Part shown: piece after piece, positions 1 to 7,721 of the stretch | Numbering within the stretch: position 1 is the first letter of the stretch | How the letters are laid out: each line of letters begins with the position of its first letter | DNA from: Kitasatospora sp. MMS16-BH015 | Lineage (GTDB): Bacteria; Actinomycetota; Actinomycetes; Streptomycetales; Streptomycetaceae | Length of the DNA stretch: 64,000 nt | Assembly: GCF_002943525.1 (NCBI RefSeq) | Contig: NZ_CP025394.1 | Span: 5,022,001 to 5,086,000 of the forward strand | Reading direction: 5' to 3' | Notes under the pieces: generated by a model | Seen by the model: only the letters and a program-made list of their open reading frames with translations | Told to the model about the DNA's origin: nothing | The model's database searches: none | Program-made: the position numbers and the translations under genes

Positions 1-123
1 GTCGTCGGCGGGGGGAGTCATGGGCGCGGGCCCTTTCTGAGTCCTTGAGCTGCTGCGGGTGTGGAGCGGGACGGGTGCCCCCATTGTCCGCCGTCCCGGG
101 CGGGCGCGGGGGAGGAACGCGGG

Positions 124-1221
124 TCAGACGTTCTGGCCGGCCTGGAGCTGGGGGAGCACCTGCTTGACGTCGTTGATCGGGATGGCGAAGCCGAGGCCGA
201 CGCTGCCCGCGCCGCTGGAGCCCGAGCCCGAGCCGGAGCCGGAGCTCGAACCGGAGTACATCGCGGAGTTGATGCCGATCACCTGCCCGTTGGCGTTGAT
301 CAGCGGGCCGCCGGAGTTGCCGGGGTTGATCGCGGCGTCGGTCTGGAAGGCCTTGTAGGTGGCGGTGTCGCCGGCCGCGGACTTCGAACTGCCGGAGTTG
401 CCCGAGCCGCCGAAGCCGAAGGAGTTGTAGCCGTTGAAGCCCTGGAGCTGCGGGAAGCCGAAGCCGCCGTTGCCCCGGGTGGTGCCCTCGTCGACCTGGA
501 CGGTGACCGGGCGGTTCTTGGCGCTGATGATGCCGGAGGTGACGGTGCCGGTCAGGCCCTCGGGATTGCCGATGGCGACCACCGAGTCGCCGACGTCCAT
601 GCTGTCGGAGTTGCCGAGGGTGGCGGGGGTGAGGCCGCTGACGCCCTGGGCGGTGATCACGGCGATGTCGGTCTTCTTGTCGGTGCCGGTCACGGTGGCC
701 GTGGCGGTGGAGCCGTCCTTGAAGGTGACGGTGATCTGGCCACCCTCGTCGACGGCGCCGGAGATGACGTGGAAGTTGGTGAGGATCTGGCCGTTCGCGG
801 TGAGGATCACGCCGGTGCCGGTTGCGGTGCCGGAGCCGGTCTTCACGGTGATCTGGACGACGCTGGGGGAGACGGCCTTGTTGATCGCGGCGGCGTCGGC
901 GGTGCCGTCGGACTTCGCGGACACCGGGCTGACGATGGTGCTGGAGCCGGCGGCGCTGCGGGAGCCGTCCCGCCCGTCGGCGAGCACCCCGCCCGCGACC
1001 CCGCCGAGCACGGCGGCGACGGCGGCCACGGCGGTGACCAGGGCGAGCCGGCTCTTCAGGAAGCCGCGCCGGGCGTGGCTGCCCCGGGCCGAGGGGGGCT
1101 CGGTGGTCGAGCTGTCGAGGACGGTGCCCGGGATGACGGTGCCCTCGGCATCGTGCGGGCCCGGGTAGGCGTACGCACCGGGGGTGGTCTGCTCTGCGGA
1201 GTCACGCTGCTGCTCGGTCAT
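124..1221 (-). CDS. HtrA-like membrane-anchored serine protease without PDZ domain
   Basis: This is a 365-aa trypsin-like (S1C/HtrA family) protease, expected to degrade misfolded proteins outside the membrane. A cytoplasmic N-terminus of about 55 residues with an Arg/Lys stretch precedes one membrane segment (about 58-80). The protease domain follows, with a visible triad: His151 (TNFHVISG), Asp185 (TDIAVI) and Ser293 (GNSGGP). Gly/Ser-rich insertions sit near residues 250-275 and 313-328. The chain ends at residue 365, right after the protease fold, so the C-terminal PDZ domain of classical HtrA is absent. An 11-bp-spaced direct repeat lies just upstream (1241-1258). The family call is firm; the substrate is unknown. 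Confidence 0.9.
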   Translation of the reverse strand: MTEQQRDSAEQTTPGAYAYPGPHDAEGTVIPGTVLDSSTTEPPSARGSHARRGFLKSRLALVTAVAAVAAVLGGVAGGVLADGRDGSRSAAGSSTIVSPVSAKSDGTADAAAINKAVSPSVVQITVKTGSGTATGTGVILTANGQILTNFHVISGAVDEGGQITVTFKDGSTATATVTGTDKKTDIAVITAQGVSGLTPATLGNSDSMDVGDSVVAIGNPEGLTGTVTSGIISAKNRPVTVQVDEGTTRGNGGFGFPQLQGFNGYNSFGFGGSGNSGSSKSAAGDTATYKAFQTDAAINPGNSGGPLINANGQVIGINSAMYSGSSSGSGSGSGSSGAGSVGLGFAIPINDVKQVLPQLQAGQNV

Positions 1222-1240
1222 GGACCAAACTTCGGCCCGC

Positions 1241-1258
1241 CGGATGAAGAGCGGATGA
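1241..1258 (-). promoter_or_regulatory. Direct-repeat candidate operator of the HtrA-like gene
   Basis: The heptamer CGGATGA occurs at 1241-1247 and 1252-1258, exactly 11 bp apart, 20-37 bp upstream of the protease start codon. Tandem repeats with one-helical-turn spacing are typical targets of OmpR-family response regulators. Secretion-stress two-component systems control HtrA-like genes in Streptomyces, so a regulator of that type is a reasonable inference. No specific regulator can be named from the sequence. Confidence 0.4.
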
Positions 1259-1358
1259 GAGCCGGGTCAGAACGGTCCGAGAAGCCCGTTGAGTTCTCAT
1301 AAAGCCTGGTCAGCCCGTAGCCGGCCCGGGAAGGGCGGCAGCGGCCGGAGGGAAGGCC

Positions 1359-2384
1359 TCAGCAGCCGCAGGAACGCCGCACGACCAGCCGGGACGGGAA
1401 CTTCCGCACCCGCTCGGTGTCCGAACCGGGCACCATCAGCGAGTCGTCCAGGACCAGGTCGACGGCGGCCCGGGCCATCGCGTCCCGGTCCGAGGCGACG
1501 GTGGTGAGCGGCGGGTCGGCCAGGGCGGCCTCGGGCACGTCGTCGAAGCCGGCCACCGCCAGGTCCTCCGGCACCCGCAGGCCCACCTCGCGGGCGGCCC
1601 GCAGCACGCCGATCGCCTGGTCGTCGGTGGAGCAGAAGATCGCCCGCGGCCGGTCGGCGGAGCGCAGCAGCCCGAGGGCCACCTCGTACGCGCCGTACCG
1701 GTGGAAGGGGGCGTCGACCAGCAGGTGCTCGCTGGGCAGGCCGTGGGCGTCCATCGCGCGCTGCCAGCCCTCGACGTGGTCGATGACCGGGTCGCCGGGG
1801 ACGGGGGTGTCGACCGGGCCGCCGAAGCAGGCGACGGTCGGGTAGCCGTGGACCTCGAGCAGGTGACGGACGGCCAGCTCGGCGCCGCCCACGTCGTCGG
1901 TGACCACCGAGACGTCGTCGATCGCCTCGGGGCGGCGGTGCAGCAGCACCACCTTGGCCCCCTCTATGGCGGCGAACTCCTTGGCGGCCTGCTGCGGGGC
2001 GCCCTGGCTGACCAGGATCAGCCCGGAGACCCGCATGCCGAGGAAGGCGCGGACGTAGTGCATCTCGCGGTCGTCGACGTAGTCGGAGTTGCCGATCAGC
2101 ACGAGCTTGCCGCGGTCGGAGGCGGCGCGTTCGACGGCGTGCGCCATCTCGGCGAAGAAGGGCTGGCGGGCGTCGGGGACGACCATGCCGATCAGGTTGG
2201 TGCGCCGGGAGGCCATCGCCTGGGCGACGCTGTTCGGCCGGTAGCCGAGCTCCTCGATCGCGGCGAGGACCTTCTCCTTGGTCGCGGGCGCGACCGGGCG
2301 CGGCCCGTTGTTGATGACGTAGCTGACGACCGCGGTCGAGGTCCCAGCCAGTCGGGCTACATCGTCGCGCGTCACCTTGGCCAC
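1359..2384 (-). CDS. LacI-family transcriptional regulator
   Basis: This is a 341-aa LacI/GalR repressor. The N-terminal helix-turn-helix and hinge are clear (VTRDDVARLAGTSTAVVSYV, then ALDxLGYRPN-like EELGYRPNSVAQ). A periplasmic-binding-protein-like effector domain follows, with the usual IFCSTDDQAIGVLRAA and AVAGFDD motifs. It ends in Ser-Cys-Gly-Cys. The GTG start at 2384 puts the HTH at residues 4-24. No sugar transport or metabolism gene is adjacent, so the effector and regulon are unknown. It lies leftward between the HtrA-like gene and the MarR gene. Confidence 0.92.
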   Translation of the reverse strand: MAKVTRDDVARLAGTSTAVVSYVINNGPRPVAPATKEKVLAAIEELGYRPNSVAQAMASRRTNLIGMVVPDARQPFFAEMAHAVERAASDRGKLVLIGNSDYVDDREMHYVRAFLGMRVSGLILVSQGAPQQAAKEFAAIEGAKVVLLHRRPEAIDDVSVVTDDVGGAELAVRHLLEVHGYPTVACFGGPVDTPVPGDPVIDHVEGWQRAMDAHGLPSEHLLVDAPFHRYGAYEVALGLLRSADRPRAIFCSTDDQAIGVLRAAREVGLRVPEDLAVAGFDDVPEAALADPPLTTVASDRDAMARAAVDLVLDDSLMVPGSDTERVRKFPSRLVVRRSCGC

Positions 2385-2482
2385 GGAGGGAGTCTACGCG
2401 GGTCGTCCAGCTCCCATGCGGGGGATATGGCCCGTCTCACAGTCGCCTCTCGCAGTCGCCCCCCGCGGCCGTGCCGACCGGG

Positions 2483-2929
2483 TCAACCGCCGAACGGCCC
2501 TTCCGCGACGAACCGTCCGAGCTGCCGGGCGAAGACCTGGGCCTCGGCGGGCTCCCAGCCGTCCAGGCTCGCGGCGATCCGGGCGGCCAGCCGCTCGCGC
2601 AGCTGCGCCACCACCTGCTCGCCCGGGCCGGTGAGGGCCAGCAGGGTGGCCCGGCGGTCGGCCGGGTCGGGCTCGCGCCGGACCAGGCCGGCCTCCTCCA
2701 GGCGGGTGGCCCGGCGGGTGACGCCCGAGCGGTCGAGACCGACCTCGGCGGCCAGCTCGGCGGCGCTGCGCGGCCCCGTCCGGGCCAGCGCGCTGAGCAC
2801 CGGGTAGGTCAGCTCGTCCAGGCCCTCGTGCAGGCCCTCGGTCAGGGCCCGGTGCAGCTGGGCGCGGGCGCCGCGCCGGAGCAGGACGCCCAGGGCGTCG
2901 GCGATCCGGTGGCCCACCTCGTTCTCCAT
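2483..2929 (-). CDS. MarR-family transcriptional regulator
   Basis: This is a 148-aa MarR-type winged-helix regulator. The recognition-helix and wing region reads AAELAAEVGLDRSGVTRRATRLEEAGLVRREPDPADRRA..., followed by the usual C-terminal dimerisation helices. The start is placed at MENEV (2929), because upstream codons run into the operator region. An in-frame ATG a few codons upstream (MHAILGS) is the alternative. It is divergent from the NTF2-like gene at 3026, and two perfect inverted repeats separate them. Autorepression and control of the divergent gene are the expected arrangement for this family. Confidence 0.85.
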   Translation of the reverse strand: MENEVGHRIADALGVLLRRGARAQLHRALTEGLHEGLDELTYPVLSALARTGPRSAAELAAEVGLDRSGVTRRATRLEEAGLVRREPDPADRRATLLALTGPGEQVVAQLRERLAARIAASLDGWEPAEAQVFARQLGRFVAEGPFGG

Positions 2930-2942
2930 GGATCCAAGAATA

Positions 2943-2959
2943 GCGTGCATGGTGCACGC
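2943..2959. promoter_or_regulatory. Palindromic operator 1 of the MarR/NTF2-like divergon
   Basis: GCGTGCA (2943-2949) and TGCACGC (2953-2959) form a perfect inverted repeat with a 3-bp spacer, 14 bp from the marR start codon. It shares the AGCGTGC core with the second palindrome at 2986-3006, which points to one dimeric regulator binding both. Confidence 0.7.
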
Positions 2960-2985
2960 ATCTGGTGCTACGGTCATCCCCAAGA

Positions 2986-3006
2986 AAGCGTGCGCAGCGC
3001 ACGCTT
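2986..3006. promoter_or_regulatory. Palindromic operator 2 of the MarR/NTF2-like divergon
   Basis: AAGCGTGCGC (2986-2995) and GCGCACGCTT (2997-3006) are exact inverse complements around one central base. The site ends 19 bp before the start of the NTF2-like gene. With the similar palindrome at 2943-2959 (centre spacing about 45 bp) it probably forms the double operator of the divergent MarR regulator. Confidence 0.7.
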
Positions 3007-3025
3007 CCCGATCGAGGGGACCCCC

Positions 3026-3415
3026 ATGTCCGACATCCGCGCCGCCCTGACCGACCTGCTGCTCACCCCCGGCCTGCCGCTGGCCGAGGCCGTCGACCGC
3101 CACTTCGCCCCCGACTACCGCCAGCGCACCGACGGCGAGTGGGCCGACCGGGCCGCCTTCACCGAGCACATCGCCCACGTCCGCGGCCTGGTCGCGAGCG
3201 GCCGCATCGAGGTGCACGAGGAGCTGCGCGACGGCAGCCGGTACGCCGACCGCCACACCGTCCACCTGGTGAAGCGGGACGGTGCGGAGGTGAGCGTCGA
3301 GGTCTACGTCTTCGCCGACCTGGCCGAGGACGGCCGGTTCCGCCGGATCGAGGAGACCACCCTGATGCTCGCGGGCGGCGAGGCCGACCGGAACATCGGC
3401 AGCGCACGCTCCTGA
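3026..3415 (+). CDS. SnoaL/NTF2-like small protein
   Basis: The 129-aa product begins with an amphipathic helix followed by RHFAPDYRQRTDGEWADRAAFTEHIAHVR and alternating strands (VSVEVYVFADLAEDGRFRRIEETTLML). This is the cone-like alpha+beta pattern of the SnoaL/NTF2-like superfamily, used as small hydrolases, isomerases or ligand binders. It is the only gene driven by the divergent promoter it shares with marR, so it is the likely main target of that repressor, perhaps in detoxifying or modifying the MarR ligand. The exact reaction cannot be read from the sequence. Confidence 0.75.
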   Translation: MSDIRAALTDLLLTPGLPLAEAVDRHFAPDYRQRTDGEWADRAAFTEHIAHVRGLVASGRIEVHEELRDGSRYADRHTVHLVKRDGAEVSVEVYVFADLAEDGRFRRIEETTLMLAGGEADRNIGSARS

Positions 3416-3449
3416 GACGGGCCCTGGGCGCCTGTCCGGCGCCGGGGGC

Positions 3450-4181
3450 TCAGTGCTCGCGGGTGCCGACCGGGCGCTGCTCCAGGCTCGGGCGCTCGCC
3501 CTTCTCGGGCTTCTCCGGGATGACGAAGCGGTAGCCGACGTTGCGGACGGTGCCGATCAACTGCTCGTGCTCGACGCCGAGCTTGGCCCGCAGGCGCCGG
3601 ACGTGCACGTCCACCGTCCGGGTGCCGCCGAAGTAGTCGTAGCCCCAGACCTCCTGCAGCAGCTGCGCCCGGGTGAAGACCCGGCCGGGGTGCTGGGCGA
3701 GGTACTTGAGCAGCTCGAACTCCTTGAAGGTGAGGTCGAGCACCCGGCCCTTGAGCTTGGCCGAGTAGGTCGCCTCGTCCACCGAGAGGTCGCCGTTGCG
3801 GATCTCCATCGGGCTGTCGTCGTTGACGACCTGCAGGCGGCCCGTGGCCAGCCGCAGCCGGGCCTCCACCTCGGCCGGCCCGGCGGTGTCGAGCAGCACG
3901 TCGTCGATGCCCCACTCGGCGGTGACGGCGGCCAGACCGCCCTCGGTGACGACCAGGATCAGCGGGCAGCCGATCCCGGTGGAGCGCAGCAGCTGGCAGA
4001 GGCTGCGGATGTGCGGCAGGTCCCGGCGGCCGTCGACCAGTATGACGTCGGCGCTTGGCGTGTCCACGAGGGCGGAGCCCTCGGCCGGCGCCACCCGGAC
4101 GTTGTGCAGCAGCAGGCCGAGTGCGGGCAGCACCTCGGCGGAGGGCTGCAGTGCGTTGGTGAGCAGCAGGAGAGAACTCAT
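3450..4181 (-). CDS. glnR: Global nitrogen regulator GlnR (OmpR-type)
   Basis: This is a 243-aa orphan OmpR/PhoB-type response regulator. The N-terminal receiver-like domain (MSSLLLLTNALQPSAEVLPA; Asp50 within VILVDG) and the C-terminal winged helix (LTFKEFELLKYLAQHPGRVF, then RTVDVHVRRLRAKLG and GTVRNVGYRFV) match what I remember of Streptomyces GlnR almost residue for residue. GlnR activates or represses nitrogen-assimilation genes such as glnA and amtB. No sensor kinase is adjacent, as expected. A 558-bp leader or intergenic region lies upstream. Confidence 0.93.
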   Translation of the reverse strand: MSSLLLLTNALQPSAEVLPALGLLLHNVRVAPAEGSALVDTPSADVILVDGRRDLPHIRSLCQLLRSTGIGCPLILVVTEGGLAAVTAEWGIDDVLLDTAGPAEVEARLRLATGRLQVVNDDSPMEIRNGDLSVDEATYSAKLKGRVLDLTFKEFELLKYLAQHPGRVFTRAQLLQEVWGYDYFGGTRTVDVHVRRLRAKLGVEHEQLIGTVRNVGYRFVIPEKPEKGERPSLEQRPVGTREH

Positions 4182-4739
4182 ACCCGGTTAGTCCCCTTTC
4201 CGGGTCGTCGCGCTCACCGCGCGGGGCCGGCCGTCGCACGCGGCGGGCACCCTGGCGGTGGCAGGTGGGGGCGACGCGTCCGCACGGTGAGACCGGAGCC
4301 GGACGGGGGCGGGCGCGGCGGCGTGCCGGGGGTCCCGCGACCCCGGGCGTTCCGTCACTGCTCGGCCCATCCGTTGAACCTTCCGGTCTGATCGAGCGCC
4401 GGGCAGGGGCCCGGCGCAGGCACTGCCGCTCCTGCCGTCCGGGGGCACACCGTCGTGCCGCCGCCGCGGGGCGGCCCCCACCGGCCGGTGCGGGTGGGGC
4501 ACCGGTCGGTCGGGACGTCCGTGCGTGCGTCCTGAAAGCACAAAAGGACCCGGGGGCGACTCTGCCCAGGTCCCTCACGCCACGAGAATAGCCGACCACT
4601 CCCCGCACCGGGAGGGATTCCGGGCCTGGATACGTCACATCCGGGGCCCGCCCGGCCGCCGCCGCGACCAGGGTGGTTGCCGGTCGCGGCGGGCTCCGGT
4701 CCATCATGGGAGCCGCAGAGTGACGAGAGGAGGGCCGCG
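4182..4739. other. Gap between glnR and the MoaD-like gene, with a hairpin plus T tract on the minus strand
   Basis: I find no gene here. On the minus strand a stem GGGACCTGGGC / GCCCCCGGGTCC is followed immediately by TTTT (about 4542-4574). It resembles an intrinsic terminator or a 5'-end hairpin roughly 360 nt before glnR. A TATTCT hexamer lies just upstream on the same strand. It could be the 5' leader of glnR with an attenuator, or a very short RNA. The rest is GC-rich non-coding sequence. Confidence 0.4.
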
Positions 4740-5066
4740 ATGAGCGCGACCACGACCGAGGGCGGGACTTCAACCGAGCGGGTGACGGCACCTGCCGCCC
4801 CCACGGTGACGACCGGCACCATCCACTACTGGGCCGCCGCCAAGGCCGCCGCCGGCACGGCCGAGGAGCCCTACCGGGCCGCCACCCTCGCCGAGGCCCT
4901 CGCCGCCGCCCGCACCCGCCACGCGGACCGCCCCCAACTCCTGCGCCTGCTCGACCACTGCTCCTACCTGGTCGACTCCACCCAGGTCGGCACCCGCCCC
5001 CACACCGAGGTCCCCCTGACCGAGAACGGCACCATCGAGGTCTTGCCGCCTTTCGCGGGGGGGTGA
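4740..5066 (+). CDS. MoaD/ThiS-family beta-grasp protein
   Basis: This is a 108-aa protein with a ubiquitin-like (MoaD/ThiS) fold and a C-terminus ending PPFAGG, the Gly-Gly needed for adenylation and thiocarboxylate formation in this family. About 30 Ala/Thr-rich residues precede the fold, which starts at TIHYWAAAKAAAG. The start at 4740 is chosen because GAGGAGG lies 8-14 bp upstream. A sulfur-carrier role is inferred. The sulfur-donor gene cysA lies 1.7 kb downstream, but no partner enzyme is adjacent. Repeat copy A begins 8 bp after its stop. Confidence 0.8.
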   Translation: MSATTTEGGTSTERVTAPAAPTVTTGTIHYWAAAKAAAGTAEEPYRAATLAEALAAARTRHADRPQLLRLLDHCSYLVDSTQVGTRPHTEVPLTENGTIEVLPPFAGG

Positions 5067-5074
5067 CCACAGTC

Positions 5075-5224
5075 AGGGGCGCGCGGAACTGCGCGAGATC
5101 GGAAGCAGCGAACCCGACACTTTTTCCCCGTAGCTCAGTTGCACTATCCGAGCGCGCAAGGGGCTGAGCGAGGCGGCAGGCTGCAGGTCGTTCCTTCCGA
5201 CCTCGCGCCGTTCCCCGCGCCCCT
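5075..5224. repeat. Intergenic palindromic repeat, copy A
   Basis: This is an approximately 150-bp element with terminal inverted repeats: left AGGGGCGCGCGGAACTGCGC (from 5075) and right GCGCCGTTCCCCGCGCCCCT (to 5224). An internal CAGTTGCACTATC (about 5136) has its partner TAGTGCAACTG just outside the right end (5228-5239). It aligns with copies at about 15.76 and 56.15 kb. It follows the stop of the MoaD-like gene and may act as a terminator or a MITE-like element. Confidence 0.75.
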
Positions 5225-5261
5225 GGGGTAGTGCAACTGACTGGAGATCAGAGAGGGATCC

Positions 5262-5924
5262 ATGGTCACCATCGAAGCCTCGCCGGTGCCCACCCGCTCA
5301 CCGATCATCGAGCCCGGGTTGATCCCGGCCGCGCTCACCGCGACCGCTGCGGGCCTGCTCGCCCTCGCGCCGTACGCGACCCTTCCCGCGCTCCAAGTCC
5401 TCACCGCCGCCGGGTGGTTCCGCCTGCACGGGATGTGGCCCGCCCGGCAGGGCATTGCGCTGGCGGTGCTCACCGGCTTCGCCGCCGACGCCGCGCTGGC
5501 CCTCGGCGGGCCGTCGGCGGTGTTCGCCGCGCTCGGGGCGGCCGTCCCGGTCCTGCTGCTCTGGGGGGCGGCCGGGCCGGAACGGTTCAGCTCCCTCACC
5601 GTCCTGGTCACGGCCGCCGGTCTGACCGGCCTCTGTGCGACGCTGCCCCGCACGCCCCACCTGCCCGCCGCGCTGGCGGCCGTCGCGCTGGCCGTGCTGC
5701 TCGCCGCCGCCCACCTGCCGGCGGTGCTGGCACTGGCCGGCGCGACCGTGGCCACGGCCCTGCTGACCAGCGCCCCGCCGCAGCTGCTGGTGGTCGCGGC
5801 CGCCGCCGCGCTGATCGGGCGCCGGGTCGCCTCGTACGACTTCCCGAGCCGCTTCGTGCACCACACCGCCGGGGTGGCCCTGCCCCTGGCCCTGGCCGCG
5901 CCCCTCCTCCAGCTGGTGCCCTAG
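5262..5924 (+). CDS. Polytopic membrane protein of unknown function
   Basis: The 220-aa product is rich in Ala and Leu and has about six to seven predicted membrane segments, with a short cytoplasmic N-terminus. AGAGGGA lies 6-12 bp before the ATG. I do not recognise a family. A conserved-looking stretch SYDFPSRFVHHTAG lies near the C-terminus. It stands alone between repeat copy A and the sulfur module, so context gives little help. Confidence 0.7.
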   Translation: MVTIEASPVPTRSPIIEPGLIPAALTATAAGLLALAPYATLPALQVLTAAGWFRLHGMWPARQGIALAVLTGFAADAALALGGPSAVFAALGAAVPVLLLWGAAGPERFSSLTVLVTAAGLTGLCATLPRTPHLPAALAAVALAVLLAAAHLPAVLALAGATVATALLTSAPPQLLVVAAAAALIGRRVASYDFPSRFVHHTAGVALPLALAAPLLQLVP

Positions 5925-6086
5925 GCGCCGTCCCGACCAGCGAGACAGACTGTCGGTATCCGTCCCGGATGGCGGTCCGGCCAGGTCCGCCAAGGGGTCT
6001 GCTGGAGCCGCCCCAGCCGGGCCGAGCTGCGAAAAGGCGCTAAATCCCGAATAGTGAGCGGATTCATCTCAATATTCGACACGCTG

Positions 6087-6116
6087 ATGACAGCCCCTAC
6101 TCCCGGTCCCTAGCAT
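6087..6116 (+). promoter_or_regulatory. Promoter of the Cys-rich leader peptide and cysA
   Basis: ATGACA (6087-6092) matches the -35 consensus at 5 of 6 positions. An 18-bp spacer leads to the -10 hexamer TAGCAT (6111-6116). The leader ATG is the eighth base after the -10, where transcription should start, so the leader ORF is predicted to be leaderless. Confidence 0.6.
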
Positions 6117-6123
6117 CGTCGGC

Positions 6124-6204
6124 ATGAAGCGACAGGCGGACCTCACGAAGCGGCGGGCGGTAGACCTGTGCCGCGTCTCCGCCTGCCTGTGTCGAATGCG
6201 CTGA
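6124..6204 (+). CDS. Cys-rich 26-aa leader peptide (cysA attenuator)
   Basis: A 27-codon frame encodes a basic peptide, MKRQADLTKRRAVDL followed by CRVSACLCRMR, with three Cys codons in its last eleven residues. It starts where the upstream promoter should initiate and ends 244 nt before the thiosulfate sulfurtransferase. Actinobacterial sulfur genes are often preceded by such annotated 'putative leader peptides'. In mycobacteria, leaderless Cys-rich short ORFs have been shown to act as cysteine-responsive attenuators. By analogy, ribosome stalling on Cys codons when cysteine is scarce would raise cysA expression. Confidence 0.75.
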   Translation: MKRQADLTKRRAVDLCRVSACLCRMR

Positions 6205-6448
6205 CAGAGCGGTTCTGACCGGTACCACCGGCCCCGTTCGACCCCTTGCCCCCGGCTTGACCTGGCACGCTTGCGCTTGCGAGCAGCCAGACGCACCTGA
6301 GTACCCGGTACGACAGCACGGCGCCATCCACGCTCGACCACGTCTCACCATTCGGACAAAAGTTCGGACCGACCGAGTCGACGCGGCCTCCCGCGACCCT
6401 GCTGACCAGCCTCTTCCGTTCAACCGCCCCCGGATGGAGAACACCACC

Positions 6449-7282
6449 ATGAGCCGCAGTGACGTCCTGGTAGACGCCGACTGGGTCGAGAAGCACCTGG
6501 ACGACCCGAAGGTCGTCGTCGTCGAGGTCGACGAGGACACCTCCGCCTACGAGAAGAACCACATCCGCAACGCGGTCCGGATCGACTGGAAGCAGGACCT
6601 CCAGGACCCGATCCGCCGTGACTTCGTCGACCAGGCGGGCTTCGAGGCGCTGCTGAGCCGCAAGGGCATCGGCAACGACGACACCGTGGTGCTCTACGGC
6701 GGCAACAACAACTGGTTCGCCAGCTACGCCTACTGGTACTTCAAGCTGTACGGCCACGGCGACGTCAAGCTGCTCGACGGTGGTCGCAAGAAGTGGGAGC
6801 TCGACGCCCGCGAGCTCGTCGCCGCCGTGCCCGAGCGCGCCGCGACCGAGTACAAGGCGCAGGCCCAGGACACCTCGATCCGCGCCTACCGCGACGACGT
6901 GCTGGCCGCGATCGGCAACCTGAACCTGGTCGACGTGCGTTCGCCCGACGAGTTCGCCGGCCGCCTGCTCGCCCCGGCCCACCTGCCGCAGGAGCAGTCG
7001 CAGCGTCCGGGCCACGTCCCGTCCGCCAAGAACATCCCGTGGGCGAAGAACGCCAACGACGACGGCACCTTCAAGAGCGACGACGAGCTCCGCGAGCTCT
7101 ACACCGCCTCGGGCGTCGACCTGGCGAAGGACACCATCGCCTACTGCCGCATCGGCGAGCGCTCCGCGCTCACCTGGTTCGTGCTGCACCAGCTGCTGGG
7201 CCAGGAGAACGTCAAGAACTACGACGGCTCCTGGACCGAGTACGGCAGCCTGGTCGGCGTGCCGATCGAGATCGGCGACTGA
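6449..7282 (+). CDS. cysA: Thiosulfate sulfurtransferase (two-domain rhodanese)
   Basis: The 277-aa product contains two rhodanese domains. The C-terminal one carries the catalytic loop YCRIGERSALTW with Cys233. This CRxGxR loop is typical of thiosulfate:cyanide sulfurtransferases of the CysA/SseA type. It would transfer sulfane sulfur from thiosulfate to acceptors. The start at 6449 is preceded by GGAG (6436-6439); an ATG at 6434 is the alternative. The companion DUF1416 gene follows 79 bp downstream, as in other actinomycetes. Expression is probably controlled by the upstream Cys-rich leader. Confidence 0.9.
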   Translation: MSRSDVLVDADWVEKHLDDPKVVVVEVDEDTSAYEKNHIRNAVRIDWKQDLQDPIRRDFVDQAGFEALLSRKGIGNDDTVVLYGGNNNWFASYAYWYFKLYGHGDVKLLDGGRKKWELDARELVAAVPERAATEYKAQAQDTSIRAYRDDVLAAIGNLNLVDVRSPDEFAGRLLAPAHLPQEQSQRPGHVPSAKNIPWAKNANDDGTFKSDDELRELYTASGVDLAKDTIAYCRIGERSALTWFVLHQLLGQENVKNYDGSWTEYGSLVGVPIEIGD

Positions 7283-7361
7283 TCAACCCCCGGTCGACGA
7301 CCACCAAGTCATGAGCGCTCCCCGGGTCTGCGGGGATGTGCCGTCATAGAGGAGTACATAC

Positions 7362-7655
7362 ATGTGCGGTGCACAGCCGGGTGGCCCGGACCTTTCGGGA
7401 GTTGACGTGGCCAAGGAGACCATCATCCAGGGCTCGGTGACCAAGAACGGCGTGCCGGTCAACGGTTACGTCCGTCTGCTCGACTCGAACGGCGAGTTCA
7501 CGGCCGAGGTCCCGACCTCCGCCACGGGCCAGTTCCGCTTCTTCGCCCGCCCGGGCACCTGGACGCTGCGTGCGCTCGTCCCCGGTGCCACGGTCGACCG
7601 TCAGGTGGTGACCTCCAAGGAGGTCAACCCGACCGAGGTCGCGATCGCGGTCTGA
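7362..7655 (+). CDS. DUF1416 protein, partner of cysA
   Basis: The 97-aa protein starts MCGAQPGGPDLSGVDVAKE and continues as a small beta-sandwich (GSVTKNGVPVNGYVRLLDSNGEFTAEVPT..., PGTWTLRAL). This is the DUF1416 family, nearly always encoded behind the thiosulfate sulfurtransferase in actinobacteria. A Cys at residue 2 or 3 is conserved in the family as I recall it. A role in sulfur transfer or secretion-related thiol chemistry is inferred from context only. A stem-loop terminator follows at 7677-7704. Confidence 0.85.
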   Translation: MCGAQPGGPDLSGVDVAKETIIQGSVTKNGVPVNGYVRLLDSNGEFTAEVPTSATGQFRFFARPGTWTLRALVPGATVDRQVVTSKEVNPTEVAIAV

Positions 7656-7676
7656 GGTCGGCAGTACCGAACGTGC

Positions 7677-7704
7677 GAGGGCCCCTGCCGCGGCGGGGGC
7701 CCTC
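7677..7704 (+). terminator. Stem-loop after the cysA-DUF1416 operon
   Basis: GAGGGCCCC (7677-7685) pairs exactly with GGGGCCCTC (7696-7704) around a 10-nt loop, just after the DUF1416 stop. There is no T tract, as is usual for high-GC actinomycete terminators. Confidence 0.65.
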
Positions 7705-7721
7705 CGCCGTACCGTGGAGTT

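Noticed and set aside
61..1302. A 413-codon frame on the plus strand over the HtrA-like gene
   Set aside because: The product is Gly/Ala/Asp/Val low-complexity and antisense to a protease with a complete catalytic triad.
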